Numbered from the stretch's first letter, positions 44,651 through 54,343 are shown. The stretch: 64,000 nt of DNA from JAGPUQ01 sp036677085 (GCA_036677085.1 JAKFFI010000006.1:124001-188000), one strand, 5' to 3'. Program-made: numbers and translations. The notes: a model not told the origin generated them from the sequence alone.

Positions 44651-45664
44651 TTGACCGTCATCGCTGTCGATGCGATGGGTGGCGATTTGGGTGCGACCGC
44701 GACGATTCCGGCCGTGGTCGACCTGCTTTCCGGTAGCCCCGACGTTCACATACTGCTGTTCGGTGACGAGGCCGATTTGCGTGAACAGTTACGCGATCGG
44801 AGCGGGAACGTGCCGTCGGAGCGCCTGCAACTGATCGACTGCCCGCAGCGGGTGGAGAGCGGCGACCGGCCGGCGCGCGCCTTGCGTCACAAGCGTGAAT
44901 CCTCGATGTGGCGCGCGCTCGCCGCCGTGGCTGATGGGCGTGCATCGGCCTGTGTCAGTGCGGGGGAAACCGGCACCTTGATGGCCATGGGAACCGCCGT
45001 GCTCGGCACACTGCCCGGGATCGAGCGGCCCGCCATCTGCACCGCGCTGCCGACGGTCGCGGGTCGGGTGTGCCTGCTCGATCTCGGCGCCAATGTCGAT
45101 TGCGACGGCACCACACTCCATCAATTCGCCCGCATGGGCGTGGCTCGCCTGCAGGTCGCGGAACGGTTGCGCGCCCCCCGGGTCGCGCTCCTCAATATCG
45201 GTGCCGAGGCGGGCAAGGGCAATCGCGCCGTCAAGGCGGCGGCGGAACTGCTCGCCGCGGATGCGACCATCAACTATATCGGTTTCGTGGAAGGCGATGG
45301 GTTGCTGCGCGGGCAGGCCGATCTGGTGGTCTGCGACGGTTTCGTCGGCAACGTGGCGCTGAAGGCGATCGAGGGTACGGCGCAACTGCTTGTCGAGCAG
45401 TTGCGCGCGACGGGTCGGGGTCGCTCCGCTTGGCGGAGCTGGGTGGCGCGGCCGCTGTTCAAGTCCGCACTCGGTTTTCTCGATCCCGGTCAATACAATG
45501 GCGCGTCCATGCTCGGACTCCGCGGTGTGGTCGTGAAGAGTCACGGCGGCGCCGACAGCGCCGGTTTTGGGCACGCATTGACGGTTGCGTTGGCGGAGGC
45601 CCGGGGCGGTATGCCCGACCGCATTGCCGCACGTCTGGCCGCCCTGACAAGCGGTCCGGTGTGA
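44651..45664 (+). CDS. plsX: Phosphate acyltransferase PlsX
   Basis: PlsX makes acyl-phosphate from acyl-ACP for phospholipid synthesis. The 337-residue protein has VIAVDAMGGDLG, SAGETGTLMAMG, LLDLGANVDC and VCDGFVGNVALKAIEG. The start is TTG 44651. In most relatives fabH follows, but here fabD does. Confidence 0.95.
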   Translation: MTVIAVDAMGGDLGATATIPAVVDLLSGSPDVHILLFGDEADLREQLRDRSGNVPSERLQLIDCPQRVESGDRPARALRHKRESSMWRALAAVADGRASACVSAGETGTLMAMGTAVLGTLPGIERPAICTALPTVAGRVCLLDLGANVDCDGTTLHQFARMGVARLQVAERLRAPRVALLNIGAEAGKGNRAVKAAAELLAADATINYIGFVEGDGLLRGQADLVVCDGFVGNVALKAIEGTAQLLVEQLRATGRGRSAWRSWVARPLFKSALGFLDPGQYNGASMLGLRGVVVKSHGGADSAGFGHALTVALAEARGGMPDRIAARLAALTSGPV

Positions 45665-45685
45665 TTTACCAGTGAGGGCCAGTCC

Positions 45686-46648
45686 TTGAATCAATCGCTC
45701 GTCGTGAACCAGTCCCTCGCTTTCGTTTTTCCCGGCCAGGGTTCCCAGAAAATCGGCATGCTGGCCGAACTGGCGGACCGGCATCCGCAAATTCTCGATA
45801 CCTTTTCCGAAGCATCGACACAGCTGGGTTACGACCTCTGGCAGCTGTGCCAGCAGGGCGATCCCGCCGAAATCAATCTAACCGAACGCACCCAGCCGCT
45901 GTTGTTGACCGCCAGTGTCGCTCTGTGGCGGCTGTGGCGGCAGCAAGGTGGCGTTCTGCCCGCGGTGATGGCAGGGCACAGTCTGGGCGAGTGGTCGGCA
46001 CTGGTGTGCGCCGATGTAGTGGCTTTTAACGATGCCGTCGAGCTCGTTCGCAAGCGCGGTACCTACATGCAGGCAGCGGTGCCGGCGGGCATGGGCGCCA
46101 TGGCGGCGGTGATGGGACTGGATGATGCCGAGATCGAACGCTGTTGCGTACAGGCGGCAGCAGCGGAGGTGGTCGCGCCGGTCAACTACAACGCACCGGG
46201 TCAGGTGGTCATCGCGGGACACGCCGCCGCCGTGGCGCGTGCCATTGAATTGTGCAAGGCAGCCGGTGCGAAACGGGCGCTGCCGTTGCCCGTCAGCGCC
46301 CCCTTCCATACCGAATTGATGCGCCCGGCCGCGGAGCGCCTGGCTTCCGACATCGCGGCTACCCGATTCGATGTACCGGCCATCCCGGTCATCCACAATG
46401 TGCATGCGCGCGCGGAAACCGATCCGGCCGTCATCAAGGAGCTGATGGTGCGCCAGATCTACAGCCCGGTGCGCTGGGTGGATTGTGTGGCGGCACTGAC
46501 GGCGCGCGGTGTGGCGCTGACGGTGGAATGCGGTGCCGGCAAGGTGCTGTGCGGATTGAACAAGCGGATTGCAGCCACGCTGGCGACTGCTGCCACCGAG
46601 GATGATGCCAGTCTGGCGGCCGCCTTGGCCGCGGCCGGGCGCAGCTGA
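45686..46648 (+). CDS. fabD: Malonyl-CoA:ACP transacylase
   Basis: FabD loads malonyl groups on ACP. The 320-residue protein has LAFVFPGQGSQKIGML, the nucleophile GHSLGEWSAL, VNYNAPGQVVIAG and the His of LPVSAPFHTELM. TTG 45686 follows GAGGGCC; GTG 45704 is an alternative. Confidence 0.95.
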   Translation: MNQSLVVNQSLAFVFPGQGSQKIGMLAELADRHPQILDTFSEASTQLGYDLWQLCQQGDPAEINLTERTQPLLLTASVALWRLWRQQGGVLPAVMAGHSLGEWSALVCADVVAFNDAVELVRKRGTYMQAAVPAGMGAMAAVMGLDDAEIERCCVQAAAAEVVAPVNYNAPGQVVIAGHAAAVARAIELCKAAGAKRALPLPVSAPFHTELMRPAAERLASDIAATRFDVPAIPVIHNVHARAETDPAVIKELMVRQIYSPVRWVDCVAALTARGVALTVECGAGKVLCGLNKRIAATLATAATEDDASLAAALAAAGRS

Positions 46649-46683
46649 AAGTGTCTCCCACGCCTTAACGCGGAGAAATCGTC

Positions 46684-47427
46684 ATGAGTATTGTGGACAA
46701 GATCGCCCTGGTCACAGGCGCCAGCCGCGGCATCGGCGCGGCCATCGCCGATGCACTGGGAAGGGCGGGTGCCATCGTCGTTGGCACCGCCACCACCCCG
46801 GAAGGCGCCGAGCGCATCTCCGTGCGCTTTGCCGACCTCGGGATCAAGGGCCGGGGGATGGCGCTCGATGTCACGGATGCGGCAGCCGTCGTGCGGGTCG
46901 TGCAGCAGATCGAGGACGAGTTCGGCCCTCCCCTGATTCTGGTCAACAACGCCGGAATTACCCGCGACAACCTGTTGTTGCGCATGAAAGAAGAAGAGTG
47001 GAACGATGTCATCGAAACCAATCTGGGCGCCGTGTACCGGCTCTGCAAGGCGTGCGCGCGCGGGATGACGCGCGCGCGCTGGGGCAGAATCATCAACATC
47101 AGCTCCGTGGTGGGGGCGATGGGCAACGCGGGTCAGGCCAATTACGCCGCCACCAAGGCGGGCGTCGCCGGGTTCGGGCGCGCGCTTGCCAAGGAGTTGG
47201 GCTCGCGTAACATCACGGTCAATACCGTTGCGCCCGGTTTCATCGATACCGATATGACCCGCGAGCTGCCGGCGGCGAATCGCGACGCGATGCTCGCTTC
47301 CATCCCGCTCGGGCGGCTCGGGCAGCCCGAAGAAATCGCCGCGGTAGTGGTGTTTCTGGCGGAGGCTGGCGGTGCCTATATCACCGGCGAAACCATCCAG
47401 GTCAACGGCGGCATGTACATGGGCTGA
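46684..47427 (+). CDS. fabG: 3-oxoacyl-ACP reductase
   Basis: This NADPH-dependent short-chain dehydrogenase of fatty acid elongation has 247 residues. It shows ALVTGASRGIGAAIADALG, NNAGITRDNLL, the catalytic ISSVVGAMGNAGQANYAATKAG (Ser, Tyr, Lys) and the C-terminal GAYITGETIQVNGGMYM. GGAGAA precedes the ATG. Confidence 0.96.
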   Translation: MSIVDKIALVTGASRGIGAAIADALGRAGAIVVGTATTPEGAERISVRFADLGIKGRGMALDVTDAAAVVRVVQQIEDEFGPPLILVNNAGITRDNLLLRMKEEEWNDVIETNLGAVYRLCKACARGMTRARWGRIINISSVVGAMGNAGQANYAATKAGVAGFGRALAKELGSRNITVNTVAPGFIDTDMTRELPAANRDAMLASIPLGRLGQPEEIAAVVVFLAEAGGAYITGETIQVNGGMYMG

Positions 47428-47558
47428 GGGGTCGAATCGGGACTGCCCGCGCTGGCGGTTACGGAGCGGGGGAATTTGGGTAAAATGCGCGCCGGCATAG
47501 CGGGGCTCCCTGCCTCAACCGGCTCTGGGCCGCCGACCGAGGGCGGGCTGCATAACAC

Positions 47559-47591
47559 ACTGGCACAACACCGGTACAACACTGGTACAAC
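47559..47591 (+). repeat. Three 11-bp tandem repeats before acpP
   Basis: ACTGGCACAAC, ACCGGTACAAC and ACTGGTACAAC follow each other without gaps and end directly at the acpP ribosome site (AGGAG, 47592). Their function is unknown. Confidence 0.7.
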
Positions 47592-47608
47592 AGGAGCGAT
47601 TGTTAATC

Positions 47609-47845
47609 ATGAGCAACACACGAGAACGCGTCATCAAAATGGTTGCCGAGCAATTGGGCGTAAAGGAAGAAGATGTGAAGCCCGATTCATCTTTCATTGA
47701 CGATCTCGGCGCGGACTCGCTGGATACCGTGGAGCTGATCATGGCCCTGGAAGAAGAGTTCGATACCGAAATCCCCGATGAAGATGCCGAAAAGTTGGCC
47801 ACGGTTCAGGATGCCATTGACTACATCGAGAAGAATCTGGGCTGA
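47609..47845 (+). CDS. acpP: Acyl carrier protein
   Basis: The 78-residue acidic protein has the phosphopantetheine site LGADSLDTVELIMALEEEF. ATG 47609 gives MSNTRERVIKMVAEQLGV. fabF, usually next, is absent here. Confidence 0.97.
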   Translation: MSNTRERVIKMVAEQLGVKEEDVKPDSSFIDDLGADSLDTVELIMALEEEFDTEIPDEDAEKLATVQDAIDYIEKNLG

Positions 47846-47953
47846 TTTCCTCACGCTATTCCCGATCGCCGGCGCCAGCCGGCGGTCATCTCCTCCCGCG
47901 CTTGCGGATGGCTCGTCCCTGGACTGGCACGCTGATCTGAGTCTTGGTGCGGG

Positions 47954-48772
47954 ATGACGGACTTGCCGGTGTTCATCAACGGTACCGCAGCTGGCACGGT
48001 GAATGCCGCGGACCGAGGGCTTCATTACGGCCACGGCCTGTTCGAGACCATGCGGCTCTGTGGCGGCACTTTGCCGCTGTGGGATTGGCACTGGTCGCGT
48101 CTGTGCCGTGGCGCCGCCGCTCTGAGTATTTCTCTTGATCGCGAGGCGGTATGGGACGACGTGCGTCGCGCTTGCGGTCGGTGGCCGGCCAATGGTGTCA
48201 TCAAGCTGATGGTCACCGCCGGTGCTGGCGGCACGGCGTATCGTCACGACGGCGGCCCATGTAATCGTTATCTCTTTTATCGACCCTTGGCGGCGCGTCG
48301 CGATTTCGTTCATCTGCGGGTGTGTGATTATCGTCTGCCGATCAATCCGCGCCTGGCGGGAATCAAACACCTCAACCGTCTGGACCAGGTGCTGGCCGCG
48401 CGTGAATTGCCGTCCGACCGGGAGGGTTTACTGCTCGACACCGAGGCGCGTGTCATTGAAGGACTGGCCGGAAATATTTTTGTGCGGACGGCGGAGGGCT
48501 GGATGACGCCTGATCTCCGCGATGCCGGTGTGCGTGGGGTCATGCGCGATTATTTACGCGCCGAAATTTTTCCAGCATTGGGGCTGCCGATTGGCGAAGC
48601 CAGCCTGTCGCTGGCGGACGTGCACGCCGCCCGGGAACTGTTTCTGTGCAATGCGGTGCGCGGTATCCAGGCGGTTACGGCCATCGACGGTAGCGAACAT
48701 CTGCCGGCGGTGGACGAAATCCTCCGCATACAAGTTGAACTAGCGCGTCGACTGCCGTGCTTCGCCGCCTGA
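47954..48772 (+). CDS. pabC: Aminodeoxychorismate lyase
   Basis: This PLP enzyme yields p-aminobenzoate for folate. The 272-residue fold type IV protein has DRGLHYGHGLFETMRL, the PLP lysine in LAGIKHLNRLDQVLAA, EGLAGNIFVRT and LFLCNAVRGIQAV. It overlaps mltG by 16 bp, the typical neighbour. Confidence 0.92.
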   Translation: MTDLPVFINGTAAGTVNAADRGLHYGHGLFETMRLCGGTLPLWDWHWSRLCRGAAALSISLDREAVWDDVRRACGRWPANGVIKLMVTAGAGGTAYRHDGGPCNRYLFYRPLAARRDFVHLRVCDYRLPINPRLAGIKHLNRLDQVLAARELPSDREGLLLDTEARVIEGLAGNIFVRTAEGWMTPDLRDAGVRGVMRDYLRAEIFPALGLPIGEASLSLADVHAARELFLCNAVRGIQAVTAIDGSEHLPAVDEILRIQVELARRLPCFAA

Positions 48773-49797
48773 TCCTGGTTCTGCTGGCGGCTGCGGCCAC
48801 GGCTGCCGGGGCCTGGAAATGGGCGGACTATCAACTCCGCCGTCCCCTTGCCATCGCGCCCGCAACGGAAGTGCTGGTGGTGGGGAAGGGTGAAAATCTG
48901 TCGTCCCTGAGTGCCCGCCTGAGCGCGGATGGCATCCTGAGCTATGCGCTGCCGCTGCGTCTTTATGCGCGTTTCAGTGGTCGTCACCGAATCCATCCGG
49001 GCGACTACCGACTGGTGCCGGGCGATACCGCGCTCACATTGATCGCGAAGCTGGAGCGCGGCGATGTGATCCGTTACAGCATCACGTTTCCCGAGGGCTG
49101 GACGCTGGCCCAGTGGCGCGCGCTGCTGGCGAAAGAGCGGCTGCTTGCCTCTTTCACCCGGGAGCTCAGCGCGGCGGATCTCGCCGTCGATCTGGGCATC
49201 GACGCGATCAATCCGGAAGGCTGGTTTTCGCCCAATACCTATTTTTTTGTTGCCGGCGACAGTGATCGCGACATTCTCGAACGGGCTCACCGACGCCAGC
49301 GCGATATGCTGGAGGGCCTGTGGCGTGATCGGGCCGAGGGCCTGCCCTACGCCAACCCGTATGAAGCGCTGATCATGGCGTCGCTGGTGGAGCGGGAGAC
49401 GGGGCTGGCTGCGGAGCGCCCTCAGATAGCCGGCGTACTGGTACGCCGGCTGCAGATCGGGATGCGTTTGCAGACGGATTCCACCGTGATCTACGGACTG
49501 GGCGCGCGCTACGCCGGCAAGCTGTCGCGGGCGCATCTGGCCGAGGCGAATGACTACAATACTTACATGATCGACAGGCTTCCGATTGCCCCCATTGGCA
49601 ATCCCGGTGACGACGCGTTGCGCGCGGCGCTGCATCCCGCCCCGGGCGATGCGCTCTATTTCGTTGCCCGAGGTGACGGCAGCCACGAGTTCTCCGGCAC
49701 GCTCGACGCGCACCAACGGGCGGTGCGGCGCTACCAGTTGCATCGCGCCGAGGGTTACCGTTCGACGCCGGGGCCACAGAAGGCCCGATCGCCGTGA
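48757..49797 (+). CDS. mltG: Endolytic murein transglycosylase MltG
   Basis: MltG cuts nascent glycan strands. The 346-residue inner-membrane protein has one N-terminal helix and a LysM-like region (VLVVGKGENLSSLSARL). The YceG catalytic domain has ALIMASLVERETG (catalytic Glu), MRLQTDSTVIYGLG and NTYMIDRLPIAPIGNPGDDAL. GTG start; overlaps tmk (GTGA). Confidence 0.94.
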   Translation: MLRRLILVLLAAAATAAGAWKWADYQLRRPLAIAPATEVLVVGKGENLSSLSARLSADGILSYALPLRLYARFSGRHRIHPGDYRLVPGDTALTLIAKLERGDVIRYSITFPEGWTLAQWRALLAKERLLASFTRELSAADLAVDLGIDAINPEGWFSPNTYFFVAGDSDRDILERAHRRQRDMLEGLWRDRAEGLPYANPYEALIMASLVERETGLAAERPQIAGVLVRRLQIGMRLQTDSTVIYGLGARYAGKLSRAHLAEANDYNTYMIDRLPIAPIGNPGDDALRAALHPAPGDALYFVARGDGSHEFSGTLDAHQRAVRRYQLHRAEGYRSTPGPQKARSP

Positions 49798-50420
49798 GAG
49801 GACGTTTCATTACGATCGAGGGCGGCGAAGGCGCCGGCAAAAGCACCAATCTCGCGCTGATGGCGGACTTCCTGCGCGCCTCGGGCATTGCCCACCTGAC
49901 CACCCGGGAGCCCGGCGGCACGCGCCTGGGAGAGCTGGTGCGGGAACTGCTGCTTGCGGTAACCGATGAACCCATCGTTCCCCTGGCCGAACTGCTCCTC
50001 ATGTTCGCCGCCCGGGCACAGCATCTGGCGCAGGTCGTGGTGCCCGCACTCGAGGCCGGTACCTGGGTCATTTGCGATCGTTTCACCGATGCCTCCTACG
50101 CCTATCAGGGGGCGGGGCGGGGACTGGGGGAAGCCCCGGTGGCGGCCCTTGAGCAACTGGTGCAGGGCGCACTGCGGCCCGATCTCACGCTGATCCTCGA
50201 TCTCGATCCCGAGCGCGGGCTCGCCAGGGTCCGGCAGCGTGGACCGCTGGATCGTTTCGAGCGGGAGCAGCGCGCATTTTTTGTCCGGGTGCGAGCCGCC
50301 TACCAGCGTCGTGCAGAGCTCGACCCCGGCCGCTGCCGGCTGATCGATGCCGGGCAGACACCGGAACAGGTCGGTGAAGCGGTGCTCGCGCCCTTGCGTG
50401 CTCTGGTCGGCGCGCAATGA
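49794..50420 (+). CDS. tmk: Thymidylate kinase
   Basis: The 208-residue kinase phosphorylates dTMP. It has the P-loop IEGGEGAGKSTN, TREPGGTRLGELVRELLL, and DRFTDASYAYQGAGRGLG (DR motif and lid). It overlaps holB (ATGA). Confidence 0.95.
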   Translation: MRGRFITIEGGEGAGKSTNLALMADFLRASGIAHLTTREPGGTRLGELVRELLLAVTDEPIVPLAELLLMFAARAQHLAQVVVPALEAGTWVICDRFTDASYAYQGAGRGLGEAPVAALEQLVQGALRPDLTLILDLDPERGLARVRQRGPLDRFEREQRAFFVRVRAAYQRRAELDPGRCRLIDAGQTPEQVGEAVLAPLRALVGAQ

Positions 50421-51373
50421 TCCAGCGCGAGCTCCTGGCTCCCTATCCCTGGCACGGAGTGCAATGGCAAGCGCTGGATGCCCTGCTGAAGGCGGGCACC
50501 TTGCCGCATGCCTTGTTATTGGCAGGCGCCCCGGATATCGGCAAATTCCATTTCGCCAGAGCGTTTGCGAGTCTGGTGTTGTGTGCCGAGCCCCATGGGA
50601 GTGCCTGCGGGCGCTGCCGGAACTGCCAGTTGATCGCGGCCGGCAGTCATCCCGATCTGATGCTCATTCAACCGGAAGAGCGCGGCAAAGCGATCCGCAT
50701 CGATGCGATTCGTGAGTTGCGCGAGTTTTGCGCCGGGCGACCGCACCAGGGCGGCTGGCGGGTGATCCTGATCGAGCCGGCGGAAGCGTTGAACGCCAAT
50801 GCGGCGAACGCGCTGCTCAAGACGCTGGAAGAACCGGGCGAGCGCACCCTGCTGCTGCTGGTGAGCCATCAGCCCGGTCGGCTCACGGCCACCGTGCGCA
50901 GTCGCTGCCGGTTGCTGCGCCTGCCCACCCCGTCGATGGAACAGGCACTGCCCTGGCTCGGGATACAGCTTCCCGGCGAAACGGATGCGCAATCCCTGCT
51001 GGTGCGCGCCGGACGGCGGCCCTTGCGCGCGCTGGCGCTCGCTTCCGGTGATCTGGCCGAGACGTTCGCGCGTGTTGAGGAGCTGGTCACCAGCGTCGCG
51101 GATGGCTCCATGGTGCCGGCTGCGGCGGCGGCTGTCAGCGCGAGCGCGCATTTCGATACCGGAGAGGCGCTGGGTTGGCTCACCCACTTTGTCGCCGCGC
51201 GCGCGCGCGCCGCGATTGCGCGGGGCGAGCGGCCACCGCAGCCGCTGTTCGATTTTTTTGACCGTCTCGCGGCGGTGCGTCGCGAGCACGCGGCCAACGC
51301 CAATCTCAATGCCGAACTGGTCTGGGCGGGGCTGTGGCAGGATTGGCGCCGTGCCGTGGTGGCAGGTGGCTGA
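50417..51373 (+). CDS. holB: DNA polymerase III delta-prime subunit
   Basis: This clamp-loader subunit has 318 residues. The degenerate P-loop LLAGAPDIGKFHFA and zinc site CAEPHGSACGRCRNCQLI are visible, then HPDLMLIQPEERGKAIRIDAIREL and NALLKTLEEPGERTLLLLVSH (sensor region). Confidence 0.93.
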   Translation: MIQRELLAPYPWHGVQWQALDALLKAGTLPHALLLAGAPDIGKFHFARAFASLVLCAEPHGSACGRCRNCQLIAAGSHPDLMLIQPEERGKAIRIDAIRELREFCAGRPHQGGWRVILIEPAEALNANAANALLKTLEEPGERTLLLLVSHQPGRLTATVRSRCRLLRLPTPSMEQALPWLGIQLPGETDAQSLLVRAGRRPLRALALASGDLAETFARVEELVTSVADGSMVPAAAAAVSASAHFDTGEALGWLTHFVAARARAAIARGERPPQPLFDFFDRLAAVRREHAANANLNAELVWAGLWQDWRRAVVAGG

Positions 51374-51425
51374 ACCGACCCATCGCCTGTGCTAGGCTAA
51401 CGGCTCCCCTGACGAGGAAGCATCG

Positions 51426-51776
51426 ATGCGAACGGCGGGCGGTAATCTTCGCAACGGAATTCTCAACCTCGCCATCAAGGACATCAACGAGCTGTATGCT
51501 TGCTTCATGCCCTTTATCGATGGCGGCGGGTTGTTCATTCGTACCCGCAAGGAATATCGACTGGGCGATCAGATCTTTGTCCTGCTGGATTTGCTGGATG
51601 AACCGGAGAAAACACCTCTCACCGGTGAAATTGTCTGGATCACTCCGGTCGGCAGCGGAATCCGTCCCCAGGGCATCGGCATCCGGCTGGCGGCAGAGCA
51701 CGCCGATCTCGTGCGCAGGATAGAAGCCGATCTCGCCACCCTGCAGAGCTCGGATCGTCCCACCTATACGCTGTGA
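51426..51776 (+). CDS. pilZ: PilZ domain protein
   Basis: The 116-residue protein resembles the type IV pilus PilZ of Pseudomonas: FMPFIDGGGLFIRTRKEYRLGDQIFVLLDLLDEPEKTPLTGEIVW. It lacks the RxxxR and DxSxxG residues that bind cyclic di-GMP, as in that subgroup. It lies between holB and tatD, the conserved position. Confidence 0.88.
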   Translation: MRTAGGNLRNGILNLAIKDINELYACFMPFIDGGGLFIRTRKEYRLGDQIFVLLDLLDEPEKTPLTGEIVWITPVGSGIRPQGIGIRLAAEHADLVRRIEADLATLQSSDRPTYTL

Positions 51777-51819
51777 TCCGTCCCCCGATTTGCTTCGATC
51801 CCGTGATTTGCGCCATCCG

Positions 51820-52623
51820 ATGTTGATCGACTCCCACTGCCACCTCGACCGTCTCGATCTGAGTGCGTTCGACGGTTCGCTCGATGCGTTGCTCGCAGTG
51901 GCGCGCGGCGCCGGGGTCGGAGCCATGCTGGCCGTGGGCATCGACCTGGCGTCATCCCGCGAAATGATCCGGCTGGCGACGCGCCATACCGACGTTTTTG
52001 CGACCGTCGGTGTACACCCGCTGCAAACCGAATCCCTCCCGTTGCCCGATGAAACCGAGTTGCTGACACTGGGCGCGAGCGATGTCGTGGTGGCGATCGG
52101 CGAAACCGGCATCGATGGCCATTACGGCGGCGACAACCTGGACTGGCAGCGCGAAAGTTTTCGCATCCATGCGCGGGTCGCCAGCCGGTTGCGCAAGCCC
52201 TTGGTGGTGCATACCCGGGATGCGCGGGCGGAAACCCTGGCGCTGTTGCGCGCGCATACCGATCCCGCCGTGGGCGGAGTCCTGCACTGCTTCACGGAAG
52301 ACTGGGCCACCGCAAGTGCCGGCCTGGAGCTGGGCTTTTACATTTCCTTTTCCGGCATCGTCACTTTCCGCAACGCCGGGGATCTGCGCGAGATCGCCGC
52401 CCGCGTGCCGATCGATCGCCTGCTGGTGGAAACGGACGCGCCCTGGCTCGCGCCCGTCCCCTACCGTGGCAAAACCAACCGGCCCCACTATGTCGCCGAA
52501 GTGGCGCGCTGCATCGCGGTACTGCGGGGGATGGATCTCGATCATTTCAATGCCCGGATGGCCGAAAATTTCGCGCGTCTGTTTCGCGTCGAGGTGCCGA
52601 CGCCGGCCGGGGGAGTGACATGA
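51820..52623 (+). CDS. TatD family metal-dependent hydrolase
   Basis: The 267-residue TIM barrel has the metal ligands LIDSHCHLD, VGVHPLQ, GETGID, VHTRDARAETL, LHCFTEDW and VETDAPWLAPVPYRGKTNRP. TatD proteins are 3'-5' DNases. It overlaps the dUTPase gene (ATGA). Confidence 0.93.
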   Translation: MLIDSHCHLDRLDLSAFDGSLDALLAVARGAGVGAMLAVGIDLASSREMIRLATRHTDVFATVGVHPLQTESLPLPDETELLTLGASDVVVAIGETGIDGHYGGDNLDWQRESFRIHARVASRLRKPLVVHTRDARAETLALLRAHTDPAVGGVLHCFTEDWATASAGLELGFYISFSGIVTFRNAGDLREIAARVPIDRLLVETDAPWLAPVPYRGKTNRPHYVAEVARCIAVLRGMDLDHFNARMAENFARLFRVEVPTPAGGVT

Positions 52624-53258
52624 AAAGCCGCATCGCAACCATGCTGGCCCTGCAGGATAGGGTCAATACCCAGGTTCACCCGGAGTGGCGCGGTCAGGGC
52701 AATCCCTGGTACCGGGCCATCTGGGTCGAGTGCGCCGAACTGCTGGATCACTACGGCTGGAAGTGGTGGAAGGGACAGCAACCCGATCTCGATCAGGTGC
52801 GCCTGGAGCTGGTCGACATCTGGCATTTCGGGCTCAGCACGCTGCTGGAGCGGGAGCTCGCTGCGGATGACATCGCCGCCGAGTTCGCTGCCGCGCTCGC
52901 GGTACCCGTGCCGCGCGGTGATCCCGAAGTATTTCGCGGCGCGGTCGAACGCTTTGCGGCCCGTACCCTGGTCGCCCAGGATTTTGACCTCCCGGGTTTC
53001 GCGGTCTTGATGCAGGTGATCGAGCTCAGCTTCGACGAGCTGTATCGCCGCTATGTGGGCAAGAACGTCCTCAACGGTTTCCGGCAGGATCACGGCTATC
53101 AGGACGGCAGTTATCGCAAACACTGGCACGGCCGTGAGGATAACGAATGGCTGGTCGAATTGAGCGACGCGCTGGATCCGGAAAGCGATTCCTTCGCGCA
53201 GGATCTTTATGCCGCGCTGCGTAGCCGCTATGTGGTCGCACCCGGCGCCGGGGCGTGA
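52620..53258 (+). CDS. dUTP diphosphatase, dimeric all-alpha type
   Basis: The 212-residue protein has WYRAIWVECAELLDHYGWKWWKG, QVRLELVDIWHFGLS and GYQDGSYRKHW. These match the dimeric dUTPase of the MazG-like all-alpha NTP pyrophosphatases, not the trimeric Dut. It hydrolyses dUTP (and dUDP) to dUMP, limiting uracil in DNA. Confidence 0.9.
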   Translation: MKSRIATMLALQDRVNTQVHPEWRGQGNPWYRAIWVECAELLDHYGWKWWKGQQPDLDQVRLELVDIWHFGLSTLLERELAADDIAAEFAAALAVPVPRGDPEVFRGAVERFAARTLVAQDFDLPGFAVLMQVIELSFDELYRRYVGKNVLNGFRQDHGYQDGSYRKHWHGREDNEWLVELSDALDPESDSFAQDLYAALRSRYVVAPGAGA

Positions 53259-53282
53259 AATCGCAGCCGCGATCCGTATAAT
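53255..53282 (+). promoter_or_regulatory. Possible promoter of mdh
   Basis: A perfect -10 TATAAT (53277-53282) has a weak -35 GTGAAA (53255-53260) at 16 bp. It lies 52 bp before the mdh GTG. Confidence 0.45.
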
Positions 53283-53333
53283 TGGCCGCCTTTCGGACCC
53301 GGGTCCGGATCCCACCCAACACGGAGACATCCA

Positions 53334-54314
53334 GTGAAATCACCCGTTCGCGTTGCCGTCACCGGAGCCGCTGGCCAGATCAGTTACTCGCTTTTGTTCC
53401 GCATTGCGGCCGGGGAAATGCTCGGCGCCGACCAGCCGGTGATCCTGCAACTGCTGGAGATCACCCCGGCGCTGACGGCGCTGCAAGGAACCGTGATGGA
53501 GCTGGAAGACTGCGCATTTCCGCTGCTCGCCGGCGTGGTGCAGACCGACGATCCCGCCGTTGCCTTCCGTGACGCCGACTACGCCCTGTTGGTGGGCGCG
53601 CGGCCGCGCGGCCCGGGCATGGAGCGCAAGGACCTGCTCGAAGCCAACGCCAACATCTTTTCCGTGCAGGGTAAGGCGATCAATGATCACGCCAAGCGTG
53701 GCATCAAGGTGCTGGTGGTGGGCAACCCGGCCAACACCAACGCCCTGATTGCCCAGCGCAATGCGCCGGCGATCGATCCGCGCCAGTTCACCGCCATGAC
53801 CCGCCTGGACCACAACCGGACGCTGACCCAGGTGGCGCTCAAGACCGGCGCCACCGTCAACGACGTCAGTCGCATGATCATCTGGGGCAACCATTCCGCC
53901 ACCCAGTATCCCGATCTCCACCATGCCCAGGTCAAGGGCAAGCCCGCCCTGTCGCTCGTCGATCAGGCATGGTACGAAAACGAGCTGATCCCGATGGTGC
54001 AACAGCGCGGTGCCGCCGTCATCAAGGCGCGCGGCGCGTCGAGTGCGGCCTCGGCCGCCAATGCGGCCATCAGCCACATGCGCTCCTGGGCGCTCGGTAC
54101 GCCGGCGGGCGACTGGGTCAGCATGGGTGTCCATAGCGATGGCAGCTACGGCATTGCCAAGGGGCTGATCTATTCCTTCCCCTGCACCTGTCAGGGCGGC
54201 GACTGGACGATCGTGAAGGATCTCGATATCAACGCCTTCTCGCGGGAAAAAATGACCCTGACCGAAACCGAGTTGAGCGAGGAGCGCGACGCGGTCCAGC
54301 ATCTGCTGCCCTGA
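53334..54314 (+). CDS. mdh: Malate dehydrogenase
   Basis: The 326-residue NAD-dependent enzyme of the citric acid cycle has VAVTGAAGQISYSLLFRIAAGEMLG, VGARPRGPGMERKDLLEAN, VVGNPANTNALIA, TRLDHNR and IIWGNHSATQYPD (catalytic His). It is of the cytosolic-MDH-like bacterial type. GTG start with GGAG upstream. Confidence 0.96.
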   Translation: MKSPVRVAVTGAAGQISYSLLFRIAAGEMLGADQPVILQLLEITPALTALQGTVMELEDCAFPLLAGVVQTDDPAVAFRDADYALLVGARPRGPGMERKDLLEANANIFSVQGKAINDHAKRGIKVLVVGNPANTNALIAQRNAPAIDPRQFTAMTRLDHNRTLTQVALKTGATVNDVSRMIIWGNHSATQYPDLHHAQVKGKPALSLVDQAWYENELIPMVQQRGAAVIKARGASSAASAANAAISHMRSWALGTPAGDWVSMGVHSDGSYGIAKGLIYSFPCTCQGGDWTIVKDLDINAFSREKMTLTETELSEERDAVQHLLP

Positions 54315-54343
54315 TCGCCACAGCCAATCACTACGGAGTGATC

